The notes beneath the pieces were generated by a model, which saw nothing but the letters and a program-made list of their open reading frames with translations, did no database searches and had not been told where the DNA came from. From positions 1,568,469 to 1,632,468 of the forward strand of contig NZ_JAATIT010000001.1 of assembly GCF_011926545.1 (NCBI RefSeq): a DNA stretch of 64,000 nt, in the 5' to 3' direction. Each line of letters starts with the position of its first letter. Position 1 is the stretch's first letter. Position numbers and translations under genes: made by a program. This DNA is from Sphingopyxis italica (lineage in GTDB: Bacteria > Pseudomonadota > Alphaproteobacteria > Sphingomonadales > Sphingomonadaceae). This document shows positions 18,406 through 26,671 of this stretch, piece by piece.

Positions 18406-19181
18406 CATGCGCCTCCCGAAATCGTGGCTCCGCCATCGCACACGATGGTCTGGCCGGTGGTGAATGCCCCCGCCTTGCTGGCGAGGAAGACCGCGGCGCC
18501 CGCGATCTCGTGCGGCTCGCCGATGCGCTTCAGCGTCGAGGCGGCGGTCGATCGTTTGAGGTTTTCCTCATTTTCCCACAAGGCGCGCGCCATGTCGGTG
18601 CGGATCAGGCCCGGCGCGATGCAATTGACGCGCACCCCCTTCGGCCCGAATTCGACCGCGAAATTCCGCGCGACCTGCATGTCGGCGGCCTTCGAAATCC
18701 CGTAAGCGCCGATGATCGGCGATCCCTTGAGCCCGCCGATCGAGCTGATGATCGTGATCGACCCCTCGCCGCGTTCGAGCATCTCGGGCGCGACCATGGT
18801 GATCAGCCAGTGGTTCGACAGGATATTATTGTCCATGATCTTGCGGAACTGCTCGTCGCTGATCCCGAGACCCGGGCCATAATAGGGGTTCGATGCGGCG
18901 TTGCAGACGAGCGCGGTGATCTTGCCGAAGGCGGCGCGCGTTTCATCAACCAGATTCTGCAGATCGTCCTTCGACGAGATGTTCGCGGCGACCGCAATCG
19001 CCGTGCCTTCGCCGAATTTCGCGTTGATTTCCGCCGCGGCGTCGTCGCACGCATCCTGCTTGCGGCTCGATATGACGACCTTCGCACCTTGTTCGGCCAT
19101 CGCCTCGGCGGTGGCCTTGCCGATGCCGCGCGACGATCCGGTGATCAGCGCGACCTGCCCGCTCATGTCGAACAGGCTCAT
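18405..19181 (-). CDS. Short-chain dehydrogenase/reductase
   Basis: 258 residues starting [20 protein letters not shown]. Motifs: [19 protein letters not shown] in place of the usual NNAG, ISSIGG with the catalytic Ser, and YGISK. The Arg-rich SSRKQ after strand 2 points to NADPH. It overlaps the kinase gene upstream by ATGA and the SDR downstream, so these three are one translationally coupled unit. The substrate is not evident from sequence. Confidence 0.88.
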   Translation of the reverse strand: MSLFDMSGQVALITGSSRGIGKATAEAMAEQGAKVVISSRKQDACDDAAAEINAKFGEGTAIAVAANISSKDDLQNLVDETRAAFGKITALVCNAASNPYYGPGLGISDEQFRKIMDNNILSNHWLITMVAPEMLERGEGSITIISSIGGLKGSPIIGAYGISKAADMQVARNFAVEFGPKGVRVNCIAPGLIRTDMARALWENEENLKRSTAASTLKRIGEPHEIAGAAVFLASKAGAFTTGQTIVCDGGATISGGA

Positions 19182-20245
19182 GCGCCGGCCTTTCGGGCAA
19201 AATCCCACGCCTTTTCGGCGAGCGGACGGACGCGTTCGGACATGTCCTTCGCGTGCTGCGACGAGGCGGTGCCCTCAATCACGCGCTTCTTGATCCCCTG
19301 GATGATTCCCGCGAGACGGAAGAAATTATACGCGAAATACCAGTTCATGTCGGGCACGCCGTCGCGGCCGGTGGCGGCGCAATAGCGGGTCACCATCTCG
19401 TCGAGTTCGGGAATGCCGAGCGCCTCGCGATCGAGGTCCGAAACGCCTGATCGCCCGCCATTCTCGGTCACCCACGCCATCGCGACATAAGTGAAATCGG
19501 CGAGCGGATCGCCCAGCGTCGAAAGCTCCCAGTCGAGCACCGCGAGCACCTCGGGCCGATCCTTGGCGTATATCATATTGTCGATGCGATAATCGCCGTG
19601 GACGACGCTCGTGCGCGTCTGTTCGGGCAAGGTCGCGGGCAGCCACGCGATCAGCCGCTCCATCTCGTCCATCGTCTCGGTTTCGGACAATCGGTACTGC
19701 TTGGTCCAGCGATCGACCTGGCGGCCGAAATAATTGCCCGGCTTGCCGAAGTCCGAAAGCCCCGCCGCCTCGACATCGACGCTGTGCAGCGCCGCGAGCG
19801 TGTCGATCATCGCATTGTACGTGGCGCGGCGGTTTTCGGGCGTCGATCCCGGCATCGCGCCGTCCCAGATCGTGTGGCCATCGACCATCGACATCACATA
19901 GAACCAGCTGCCGACCACGCTGTCGTCGGTGCAGAGGCCGTACTGGCGCGCGACGGGGAGCCCCATCTTATAGAGCCCCGCCTGCACCTTATACTCGCGG
20001 TCGACCGCATGCGCCGAGGGAAGCAGCTGGCCGAAGGGCTTGCGGCGGAGGACATAATTGCCCGACGGCGCCGAAATCTTGTAGGTCGGGTTCGACTGGC
20101 CGCCGGCGAATTTGCCCTGCGTCAGCGGGCCGGTGAAGCCCTCAACATGGGTTTCCATCCACGCGGTCAGCTTCGCCTCGTCGAGCACATCGGCGCCCTC
20201 GGGCGCGACGGTGCCGCTGAAGGCTTTCTGTGCGTCCAAAGTCAT
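19178..20245 (-). CDS. APH-fold phosphotransferase, ACAD10 N-terminal / LvaA-like kinase
   Basis: 355 residues. The aminoglycoside-phosphotransferase fold is shown by GGQSNPTYKI and YVLRRKPFGQLLPSAHAVDR (nucleotide region), the catalytic VVHGDYRIDNMI and the metal-binding LDWELSTLGDPLADF. This subgroup resembles the kinase domain of ACAD10/ACAD11 and LvaA, which phosphorylate the hydroxyl of 4-hydroxyacyl-CoA. A separate gene for an ACAD10/11-like dehydrogenase is two genes upstream on the same strand. It is not expected to confer antibiotic resistance. Confidence 0.85.
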   Translation of the reverse strand: MTLDAQKAFSGTVAPEGADVLDEAKLTAWMETHVEGFTGPLTQGKFAGGQSNPTYKISAPSGNYVLRRKPFGQLLPSAHAVDREYKVQAGLYKMGLPVARQYGLCTDDSVVGSWFYVMSMVDGHTIWDGAMPGSTPENRRATYNAMIDTLAALHSVDVEAAGLSDFGKPGNYFGRQVDRWTKQYRLSETETMDEMERLIAWLPATLPEQTRTSVVHGDYRIDNMIYAKDRPEVLAVLDWELSTLGDPLADFTYVAMAWVTENGGRSGVSDLDREALGIPELDEMVTRYCAATGRDGVPDMNWYFAYNFFRLAGIIQGIKKRVIEGTASSQHAKDMSERVRPLAEKAWDFARKAGA

Positions 20246-20281
20246 AAGCCTCTCTCTGTCCGCTCACCCGGCGCGGACGCC

Positions 20282-20371
20282 AATAAATAGGGACAGTCCC
20301 TATTTAATTCATATCGCAGCGGGCCGATCGATGCCGGCGCCGCAATTAAATAGGGACAGTCCCTATTTATT
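20282..20371. repeat. Inverted pair of AAATAGGGAC palindromes (REP/RAYT type), locus 1
   Basis: Two 21-base palindromes (20285-20305 and 20348-20368), each with 10-bp arms AAATAGGGAC around a central A, face each other with mirrored flanks (AATA outside, AATT inside) about 42 bases apart. An equivalent pair is at 27803-27891. Paired palindromes of this kind are often mobilised by REP-associated tyrosine transposases; none is encoded here. Confidence 0.85.
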
Positions 20372-20387
20372 GACTTCGGGCTGACGG

Positions 20388-21479
20388 TCACTGGTCGAAT
20401 ACGATCACCGATCGTGCGGCGTCGCCCTTCTTCATCTTGTCGAAGCCTTCGTTGATCCGTTCGAGCGGGATCGTTTCGGCGACGATGCTGTCGAGGTCGA
20501 GCAATCCGCGCAGGTAGAAATCGACGAGGCGCGGGATGTCGACCGGGAAGCGGTTGCCGCCCATGATCGCGCCCTGCAATTTCTTGCCCGAGAGCAGGTC
20601 CATCGCGCTGAGCCCGACCTTCTCGCTGAGCGGCATCATGCCGAGAATCGTCGCGGTGCCGCCGCGGCGCAGCGACGCGACCGCGAGGCTCGCCGAAGCG
20701 GGACGGCCCACAGCTTCGATCGCATGGTCGACCCCGCCCTTGGTCAGTTCAAGGATCTGTTTCGCGGCATCGTCGGCGAGCGCATCGACGACGTCGGTCG
20801 CGCCCAGTTTCTTCGCGAGTTCGCGCTTTTCGGGAACCGGATCGGCGGCGATGATGCGCCCCGCGCCCGCGATCTTCGCGGCGTTGATCGTCGCGAGCCC
20901 GACGCCGCCGCAGCCGACGACCGCCACCGTCTCGCCCGGGGTCACCTTGCACGCGTTGAAGATCGTCCCCGCACCCGTCGTCACCGCGCAGCCGATCACC
21001 GCGGCGCGGTCGAGCGGCATCGCGGGGTCGATCGCGACGCACGCATGTTCGTGGACGAGCATCGTCTCGGCGAAGGCCGACAGGTTGAGCATCTGGTTGA
21101 CTGGCGATCCGTCGGGGCGCGTGATGCGCGGCGCCGATCCGGCGGCGCGGCGCGTGTCGCCGCCCATGCACAGCGACATGCGGCCCGACACGCAGAACTC
21201 GCAGTGGCCGCAAAAGGCCGACAGGCAGGTCACGACCGCGTCGCCGACCTTCACCGTGCGCACTTCGCTGCCGACCGCCTCGACGATGCCCGCGGCCTCG
21301 TGGCCGGGAATAGCCGGAAGGGGGTGCGGATAGGCGCCGTCGATGAAATGCAGGTCCGAATGGCAGAGCCCGCACGCGATGGTGCGGATACGCACCTCGT
21401 GCGGGCCGCAATCGGCGATCTGCACCGTCTCGATCGACAGCGGCTTGCCGGGTTCGATCAGGATGGCGGCTTTGGTCAT
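20388..21479 (-). CDS. Zinc-dependent alcohol dehydrogenase
   Basis: 363 residues of the medium-chain dehydrogenase family. The catalytic zinc site begins with CGLCHSDLHF and GHEAAGIVEAVG; the structural zinc lobe has four cysteines in CGHCEFCVSGRMSLC plus the preceding Cys; the NAD site is VVGCGGVGLATINAAK. It resembles the class III/AdhD subgroup that oxidises primary alcohols. It lies between the ACAD10/11-like dehydrogenase and the kinase on the same strand, separated from each by repeats. Confidence 0.88.
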   Translation of the reverse strand: MTKAAILIEPGKPLSIETVQIADCGPHEVRIRTIACGLCHSDLHFIDGAYPHPLPAIPGHEAAGIVEAVGSEVRTVKVGDAVVTCLSAFCGHCEFCVSGRMSLCMGGDTRRAAGSAPRITRPDGSPVNQMLNLSAFAETMLVHEHACVAIDPAMPLDRAAVIGCAVTTGAGTIFNACKVTPGETVAVVGCGGVGLATINAAKIAGAGRIIAADPVPEKRELAKKLGATDVVDALADDAAKQILELTKGGVDHAIEAVGRPASASLAVASLRRGGTATILGMMPLSEKVGLSAMDLLSGKKLQGAIMGGNRFPVDIPRLVDFYLRGLLDLDSIVAETIPLERINEGFDKMKKGDAARSVIVFDQ

Positions 21480-21496
21480 TATAGTCTCCGTAAAAT

Positions 21497-21593
21497 CCCC
21501 CTCCCGCTCGCGGGAGGGGCTAGGGGAGGGTTGTCGATTTCCAAACAGGGAGAAACAAGCCCTCCCCAACCCCTCCCGCAAGCGGGAGGGGAG
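21497..21593. repeat. CCCCTCCCGC palindromic repeat
   Basis: Two hairpins, CCCCTCCCGCTCGCGGGAGG(GG) and CCCCTCCCGCAAGCGGGAGG(GG), flank a mirrored GGGGAGGGTTG/CAAGCCCTCCCC segment, so the whole block is also an inverted repeat. It fills the gap between the acyl-CoA dehydrogenase stop and the alcohol dehydrogenase start. Confidence 0.85.
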
Positions 21594-21600
21594 TTTTGGA

Positions 21601-22890
21601 TTACCGCGAAGCGCCGACGTCGCCCGACGAAAAGCCGGGCTCGCTCGCTTCGCTATGCTTGGCGAATTCGATGCGCGCGATCGCGCGTTCGTGCACTTCG
21701 TCGGGCCCGTCGGCGAGGCGCAGCGTGCGCTGATGCGCATAGGCTTTGGCGAGCCCGAAATCCTCCGACACGCCGCCGCCGCCATGCGCCTGGATCGCGT
21801 CATCGATGATTTTGAGCGCCATGTTCGGTGCCTGCACCTTGATCATCGCGATCTCGGCGGCGGCCGACTTGTTGCCGACCTTGTCCATCATGTCGGCGGC
21901 CTTGAGGCAGAGGAGGCGCGTCATCTCGATATCGATGCGCGCGCGCGCCAAGCGGTGCTCCCAAATGCTGTATTCGGCGACCTTCTTGCCGAACGCGACG
22001 CGCGACTGCAGCCGCTTCGCCATCTTCGCGATCGCTTCTTCGGCGACCCCGATCGTACGCATGCAGTGATGGATGCGCCCTGGCCCGAGCCGCCCCTGCG
22101 CGATCTCGAAGCCGCGCCCTTCGCCGAGCAGCATCGCTTCCTCGGCATTGACGCGCACGTCCTTCAATTCGATTTCCATATGGCCGTGCGGCGCGTCGTC
22201 ATAACCGAAGACGGGCAGGTGGCGCAGGATGTTCACGCCGGGCGTGTTCAGCGGCATCAGCACCATCGATTGCTGCGCGTGGCGCTTGGCGGCGAAATCG
22301 GTCTTGCCCATCACGATCGCGACCTCGCAACGCGGGTCGCCCGCGCCCGACGACCACCATTTGGTGCCGTTGATGACATAATCATCGCCGTCGCGCTCGA
22401 TGCGCGTCTCGATGTTCGTCGCGTCGGACGAGGCGACGCGCGGCTCGGTCATCAAAAAGGCCGAGCGGATCTCGCCGTTCATCAGCCGGCCGAGATATTT
22501 GTCCTTCTGCGCACGCGTTCCGTAACGGTGGAATACTTCCATATTGCCCGTGTCGGGCGCCGAGCAGTTGAACACCTCGCTCGCAAAACCGACGCGGCCC
22601 ATTTCCTCGGCGCACAGCGCATATTCGAGGTTGGTGAGGCCCGGCCCTTCGAACTCGAACGTCTCGTCGACATGACGATGCGCGGCCGACTTGGGCGGCA
22701 TGAACAGGTTCCAGATACCGGCTTCCTTCGCCTCGGCCTTCAGATCCTCGACGATCTGGATCACCTTCCAGCGGTCGCCGGCCTTGTCCTGCTCGTTGTA
22801 GGTGGGGACGGCGGGACGCACCTTGCGCTCGATGAAATCGCGCACGCGGTCACGCCAATAGACCTGCCGGTCGGTGAGATCGAAATCCAT
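21601..22890 (-). CDS. ACAD10/11-like acyl-CoA dehydrogenase
   Basis: 429 residues. The segments [20 protein letters not shown] and [20 protein letters not shown] closely recall ACAD10/ACAD11, as do the long N-terminal region with PTYNEQ and the C-terminal [20 protein letters not shown]-dependent. In ACAD10/11 and in LvaC the dehydrogenase acts on 4-phosphoacyl-CoA made by the partner kinase; here the kinase is the separate gene at 19178-20245. A MerR-like 16-bp palindrome lies 14 bases upstream of the start. Confidence 0.88.
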   Translation of the reverse strand: MDFDLTDRQVYWRDRVRDFIERKVRPAVPTYNEQDKAGDRWKVIQIVEDLKAEAKEAGIWNLFMPPKSAAHRHVDETFEFEGPGLTNLEYALCAEEMGRVGFASEVFNCSAPDTGNMEVFHRYGTRAQKDKYLGRLMNGEIRSAFLMTEPRVASSDATNIETRIERDGDDYVINGTKWWSSGAGDPRCEVAIVMGKTDFAAKRHAQQSMVLMPLNTPGVNILRHLPVFGYDDAPHGHMEIELKDVRVNAEEAMLLGEGRGFEIAQGRLGPGRIHHCMRTIGVAEEAIAKMAKRLQSRVAFGKKVAEYSIWEHRLARARIDIEMTRLLCLKAADMMDKVGNKSAAAEIAMIKVQAPNMALKIIDDAIQAHGGGGVSEDFGLAKAYAHQRTLRLADGPDEVHERAIARIEFAKHSEASEPGFSSGDVGASR

Positions 22891-22904
22891 CTCGCATCCT
22901 TCCC

Positions 22905-22920
22905 TTTACGTTCACGTAAA
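22905..22920. promoter_or_regulatory. 16-bp palindrome TTTACG-type operator, site 1
   Basis: TTTACGTTCACGTAAA is a perfect inverted repeat of 7-bp arms around a 2-bp centre, in the promoter region of the ACAD10/11-like gene. A second site of the same layout is at 25425-25440. The form resembles operators of MerR-family regulators of branched-chain and fatty acid breakdown such as LiuR (recalled, not checked). Confidence 0.6.
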
Positions 22921-22999
22921 CCCTTGGACCGATTCGCCGGCCTTGCCAAGTCCTGCGGTCCGAAAATTACCTCATTTGGTCATGGCGCGCATTTTTCGC

Positions 23000-24460
23000 T
23001 CAGGGGTGCGCTCCGCTCGCGTCGGGTTCGGCACGCGCCGCGTCGCCCAGCAGCGCCAGCCGCGCTTCGTGATCGGCGCGCGAGATCGGGAAGCGCCGCA
23101 TCACGATCAGCCCGACGATCCCGATCACGAGCACCGAAAACATGTAACCGAGCGCGAGATCGCCGAGCACCGCGTTGCTGACCTGTCCCGGCTCCGCCCC
23201 GGCCGGAAAGGCGGCGAAGGACAGGATCATCCCCGCAACGAAGATGCCGATGCCGGTCGCGCATTTCTGCATGAAGAAATAGCCCGCGAAAAACAGCCCC
23301 TCCGACCGGCGGCCCGTTTCGCTTTGCGAGGCTTCGACGACGTCGGCCATCATCGACGAGGAGAGGATCATCAGGATGATCGAGAAGCTGTTGGAAACGA
23401 AAACCAGCCCGAACATCCATGCGACGCTCGGCTTGCCCGGCAGACCGGGGAAAAACCCGTAAATCCACGCGAAATAGATGCCGCTGTTGACGATCAGCGA
23501 GATCGCACCGGCCAGAATCGCGCCGTCGCGCTTGCCGAGTTTGGCCGAGATCGGCGCGACCAGAATGAAAGCTGCGATCATCGTCCCGAACAGCAGGAAG
23601 ACATAGGCGACCATCTCCCCCCGCGTGAACTGCCAGAAAAAGCTCAGCAGATAGTTGTTCATCGCAAAGGTGATGCCCTGATTGACGAAGCCGAAAAGCG
23701 CAGCGAACACCAGCCACAGGAAGGCGCGGTTCGACAGCGTGTCGCGCATGTCGCGCAGGATATGGCCCAGGCTCATCGCGGGTTTGACGTCGGCGAGGTT
23801 CGACACCGCGATCCGCTTGTGCTGCCCGGCGGCGGACAGGACGACAGCGCCGAGCATCACGAGCGCGCCGGTCAGTGCATAGGGGAAATAGCCCGCCGGA
23901 TCGACCAGCGCCTTTGGCCCGCCGAAGAAGACGCCATAGGCGAGGGCCAGAATGACGAGTCCGCCGCCCCATCCGAACAGGAAGCGGTAGCGCATCACCG
24001 CGGTGCGCTCGTCATAATCGGCGGTGAGCTCGGGGACGATCGCGACCGACGGCACTTCGCACATCGACACCAGCGCGCGCACGACGATCGCGAAGCCGAT
24101 CAGCCAGGCGATGGTTGCCGCATCGCTCATTTCGGGCGGGCTCCACAGCGCCATCCACGCGAACGCGAGCGGGAAGGGCGCGATATAGAGCCAGGGCAGG
24201 CGGCGGCCCCAGCGGCTGCGGGTGCGGTCGGTCAGCTCGCCGATCACCGGGTCGACGAACGCATCGAAAATCAGCGCGACCATGATCGCGATGCCGACGA
24301 TGCCCGCGTCGAGCCCGATGACCTGATTGTAGAAGAGCAGGAGAAAGGTGGAAAAGCCGTTCTCCTTGACCCCGTAAGCGATGCTGCCGAGCCCGTGCAC
24401 CAGCTTCAGCCAGACCGGAAGCCATTCGGGGCGCGGCGCCGCGGCGGTGGCGGCGTTCAC
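23000..24460 (-). CDS. GPH-family (glycoside-pentoside-hexuronide) MFS transporter
   Basis: 486 residues from GTG 24460, which overlaps the SDR stop by GTGA. About 12 hydrophobic helices; the GPH pattern FDAFVDPVIGELTDRTRSRW and GRRLPWL is clear at about residues 60-90. GPH members are cation-coupled symporters of sugars, but in catabolic clusters of sphingomonads they are often linked to lipid or steroid-like compounds. No sugar enzymes are adjacent, so the substrate here is more likely that of the neighbouring acyl-CoA pathway. Confidence 0.85.
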   Translation of the reverse strand: MNAATAAAPRPEWLPVWLKLVHGLGSIAYGVKENGFSTFLLLFYNQVIGLDAGIVGIAIMVALIFDAFVDPVIGELTDRTRSRWGRRLPWLYIAPFPLAFAWMALWSPPEMSDAATIAWLIGFAIVVRALVSMCEVPSVAIVPELTADYDERTAVMRYRFLFGWGGGLVILALAYGVFFGGPKALVDPAGYFPYALTGALVMLGAVVLSAAGQHKRIAVSNLADVKPAMSLGHILRDMRDTLSNRAFLWLVFAALFGFVNQGITFAMNNYLLSFFWQFTRGEMVAYVFLLFGTMIAAFILVAPISAKLGKRDGAILAGAISLIVNSGIYFAWIYGFFPGLPGKPSVAWMFGLVFVSNSFSIILMILSSSMMADVVEASQSETGRRSEGLFFAGYFFMQKCATGIGIFVAGMILSFAAFPAGAEPGQVSNAVLGDLALGYMFSVLVIGIVGLIVMRRFPISRADHEARLALLGDAARAEPDASGAHP

Positions 24461-25314
24461 GCCGGGCTTCCCGCCTTCGTCGCTTCCTCCATCGCGAGCA
24501 GGGCGTCGAATATGCCCGGCGTTTCCTTGTCCCACGCGTGACGCTGGCCGATCGTCAGCCCGCCGTCGACGAGCAGGTGGGTGCCCGTCATAAAGCTTGA
24601 TTCCTCGCTCGCGAGATAGGCGACGGCGTTGGCGATATCCTCGGGCTGGCCGCCGCGCGCGACGGGCTGCGCGTTCGCGCTCATTTCGGCGATCACCGCA
24701 TTCGCCTGCGTCTTGAGTTCGCCCGGAACGTCGAGCGAGGCGGTGAAGATATTGGTGTTGATGAAGCCCGGGCAGATCGCGTTCACGCGGATGCCATATT
24801 GGGCGAGGTCGGTCGCCGCGACCTTGCTCAGGTGGAGCACGCCAGCCTTCGCCACGGCATAGGCTATCGGCGAATAGCCCGCGCCGAGCGCCGCGACGCT
24901 CGCGGTGTTGACGATGCTCGCGCCTTTGCGTCCTTTCATGTGCGGCGCCGCATAACGAATGCCCATCGCGACCGATTTCAGCACCAGGTCCATCGTGCGG
25001 TCCCAGCCCTCGGGGGTAATCTCGTCGATCGGCGCGCGGTCGCCGCCCGCGGCGGCATTGTTGAAGACGATGTCGATCCCGCCCGCCTTTGCGGCCGCCG
25101 CGTTCATCAGCGCCTCGATGTCGGCGGGCACGGTCACGTCGCAGCGTATAAAGCTGATCTTGCCGTTCGACTGTTCGGCGAGAGCGCGTCCGCCCGCCTC
25201 GTCGATGTCGGCGGCGAAGACATGCGCGCCCTCGCCGGCCAGTTTCAGCACCGCGGCCTTGCCGATTCCCGACGCCGCACCCGTGACGACCGCTACCTTG
25301 CCTGCGAATCGCAT
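24457..25314 (-). CDS. Short-chain dehydrogenase/reductase
   Basis: 285 residues. Motifs TGAASGIG near the start, AADIDEAGG (Asp for NAD+), FNNAAAGGDRAPIDEI, the catalytic Ser in VNTASVAAL and YAVAK. It is the first gene of a two-gene unit with the GPH transporter and is divergent from the acyl-CoA dehydrogenase at 25487, sharing a 172-base promoter region that carries two palindromes. Confidence 0.88.
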   Translation of the reverse strand: MRFAGKVAVVTGAASGIGKAAVLKLAGEGAHVFAADIDEAGGRALAEQSNGKISFIRCDVTVPADIEALMNAAAAKAGGIDIVFNNAAAGGDRAPIDEITPEGWDRTMDLVLKSVAMGIRYAAPHMKGRKGASIVNTASVAALGAGYSPIAYAVAKAGVLHLSKVAATDLAQYGIRVNAICPGFINTNIFTASLDVPGELKTQANAVIAEMSANAQPVARGGQPEDIANAVAYLASEESSFMTGTHLLVDGGLTIGQRHAWDKETPGIFDALLAMEEATKAGSPA

Positions 25315-25390
25315 GACCCATTCTCCCGTTTTCTTTTGCCACTTAGCTTAGGCGCCAAAGGGGACGCGTCAACGGCGGTCAATCCGACGC

Positions 25391-25402
25391 TACGGCGCCG
25401 TA
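25391..25402. promoter_or_regulatory. Perfect 12-bp palindrome in divergent promoter region
   Basis: TACGGCGCCGTA lies between the divergent SDR (start 25314) and acyl-CoA dehydrogenase (start 25487) genes. It is a candidate repressor site; the sequence alone does not show the regulator family. Confidence 0.4.
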
Positions 25403-25424
25403 ACGGCAGGTGCCAGATCCCAAG

Positions 25425-25440
25425 TTGACGCTTGCGTAAA
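25425..25440. promoter_or_regulatory. 16-bp palindrome TTTACG-type operator, site 2
   Basis: TTGACGCTTGCGTAAA has the same length, spacing and outer bases as the site at 22905-22920; the shared pattern is TTkACGynnrCGTAAA. It lies 47 bases before the start of the acyl-CoA dehydrogenase gene at 25487. Confidence 0.55.
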
Positions 25441-25486
25441 GCGGCGAAGCGGACGTAGATTTGGGGGCAGAAGAGGAGCCAAAAGG

Positions 25487-26668
25487 ATGAGCGAACTGGA
25501 CGCTTTCCGCACCGAGGTGCGCGAATGGCTGGAAGCGAATTGCCCCGCCGAAATGCGCGTGCCCGTGCGCGACGAAGGGGACGTCTGCTGGGGCGGGCGC
25601 AACTGGGTGTTCAAAAATGATGCCCAGAAACAATGGCTCGAAGCCTGTGTGTCGAAGGGCTACACCGTCCCCGACTGGCCGAAGCCCTATGGCGGCGCAG
25701 GCCTCACCCCCGAGCAGACCAAGGTCCTCAAACAGGAAATGAAGCGCATCCACGCGCGCTCGCCGCTCGACAGCTTCGGCATCTGGATGCTCGGCCCCGC
25801 ACTGCTGCAATTCGGGACCGAGGAACAGAAGGTCCAGTATCTGAACCCGATCGCGCGGGGCGAAATCCGCTGGTGCCAGGGCTATTCGGAACCCGGTTCG
25901 GGCAGCGACCTCGTCAGCCTGCAAACCTTTGGCGACGATAAGGGCGATCATTGGATCGTCAACGGATCGAAAATCTGGACGAGCTACGCCGACAAGGCCG
26001 ACTGGATCTTCTGCCTCGTCCGCACCGACAAGGCGAACAAATATCAGGGCATCACCTTCATGCTCTTCGACATGGCGAGCAAGGGCGTCACGACCAAGCC
26101 GATCCTCCTGATCAGCGGCAACTCGCCCTTCTGCGAGACCTTCTTCGACGATGTCGAAGTGCCGAAGACGCAGTTCATCGGCGAAATCAACCGCGGCTGG
26201 GACGTCGCCAAATATCTGCTCGGCCACGAGCGCGAGATGATCTCGGGCGGCGGCGCGGGCGGCGATATGGTCAGCATCGGCGGTGCGTTCGCGAAATCCT
26301 TTGGCAAGAACGCCGCGGGCGAACTCGACGATCCGATCCTGCGCGCCGAAATGGCGGCGTTCGACGTCGATGTCTTCGCCTACCGTGCGATGGGCGAGCG
26401 TTTCATGGACATGTGGAAGACCGGCCGCGCGCATCCGGCCAGCTCGAACATGATGAAATATGTCGGCACCGAGCTCAACAAGCGCCGCCACGAACTCGTC
26501 ATGTCGGGCGGCGGCAGCGAAGCGCTCGAATGGGACAGCGAAGAGACCAAGGGCGGCGCGCGCGCGCGCGGCTGGCTGCGCACCAAGGCCAATTCGATCG
26601 AAGGCGGGACGAGCGAAGTCATGCTCAACGTCATCGCCAAGCGTATCCTCGACCTGCCTGGAGCCTGA
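25487..26668 (+). CDS. Acyl-CoA dehydrogenase, subunit of a two-gene pair
   Basis: 393 residues. FAD-contact segments YSEPGSGSDLVSLQTFG and KIWTSYADKADWIFCLVRT, then FDDVEVPKTQFIGEINRGWD and the C-terminal RTKANSIEGGTSEVMLNVIA with the catalytic-region Glu in IEGG. It is followed after 3 bases by a second acyl-CoA dehydrogenase gene. Such tandem pairs commonly form alpha2beta2 heterotetramers in the breakdown of branched or ring-bearing acyl chains. GAGGAG precedes the start with good spacing. Confidence 0.9.
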   Translation: MSELDAFRTEVREWLEANCPAEMRVPVRDEGDVCWGGRNWVFKNDAQKQWLEACVSKGYTVPDWPKPYGGAGLTPEQTKVLKQEMKRIHARSPLDSFGIWMLGPALLQFGTEEQKVQYLNPIARGEIRWCQGYSEPGSGSDLVSLQTFGDDKGDHWIVNGSKIWTSYADKADWIFCLVRTDKANKYQGITFMLFDMASKGVTTKPILLISGNSPFCETFFDDVEVPKTQFIGEINRGWDVAKYLLGHEREMISGGGAGGDMVSIGGAFAKSFGKNAAGELDDPILRAEMAAFDVDVFAYRAMGERFMDMWKTGRAHPASSNMMKYVGTELNKRRHELVMSGGGSEALEWDSEETKGGARARGWLRTKANSIEGGTSEVMLNVIAKRILDLPGA

Positions 26669-26671
26669 CCC

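Noticed and set aside
19178-20245. Aminoglycoside-resistance kinase
   Set aside because: The fold is shared, but the sequence pattern and catabolic neighbours point to the ACAD10/LvaA-type kinases.
23000-25342. A continuous 780-codon minus-strand frame suggesting an SDR-transporter fusion
   Set aside because: The SDR is encoded in another frame (24457-25314). The GPH transporter alone uses this frame from GTG 24460; the upstream part is out-of-frame shadow.
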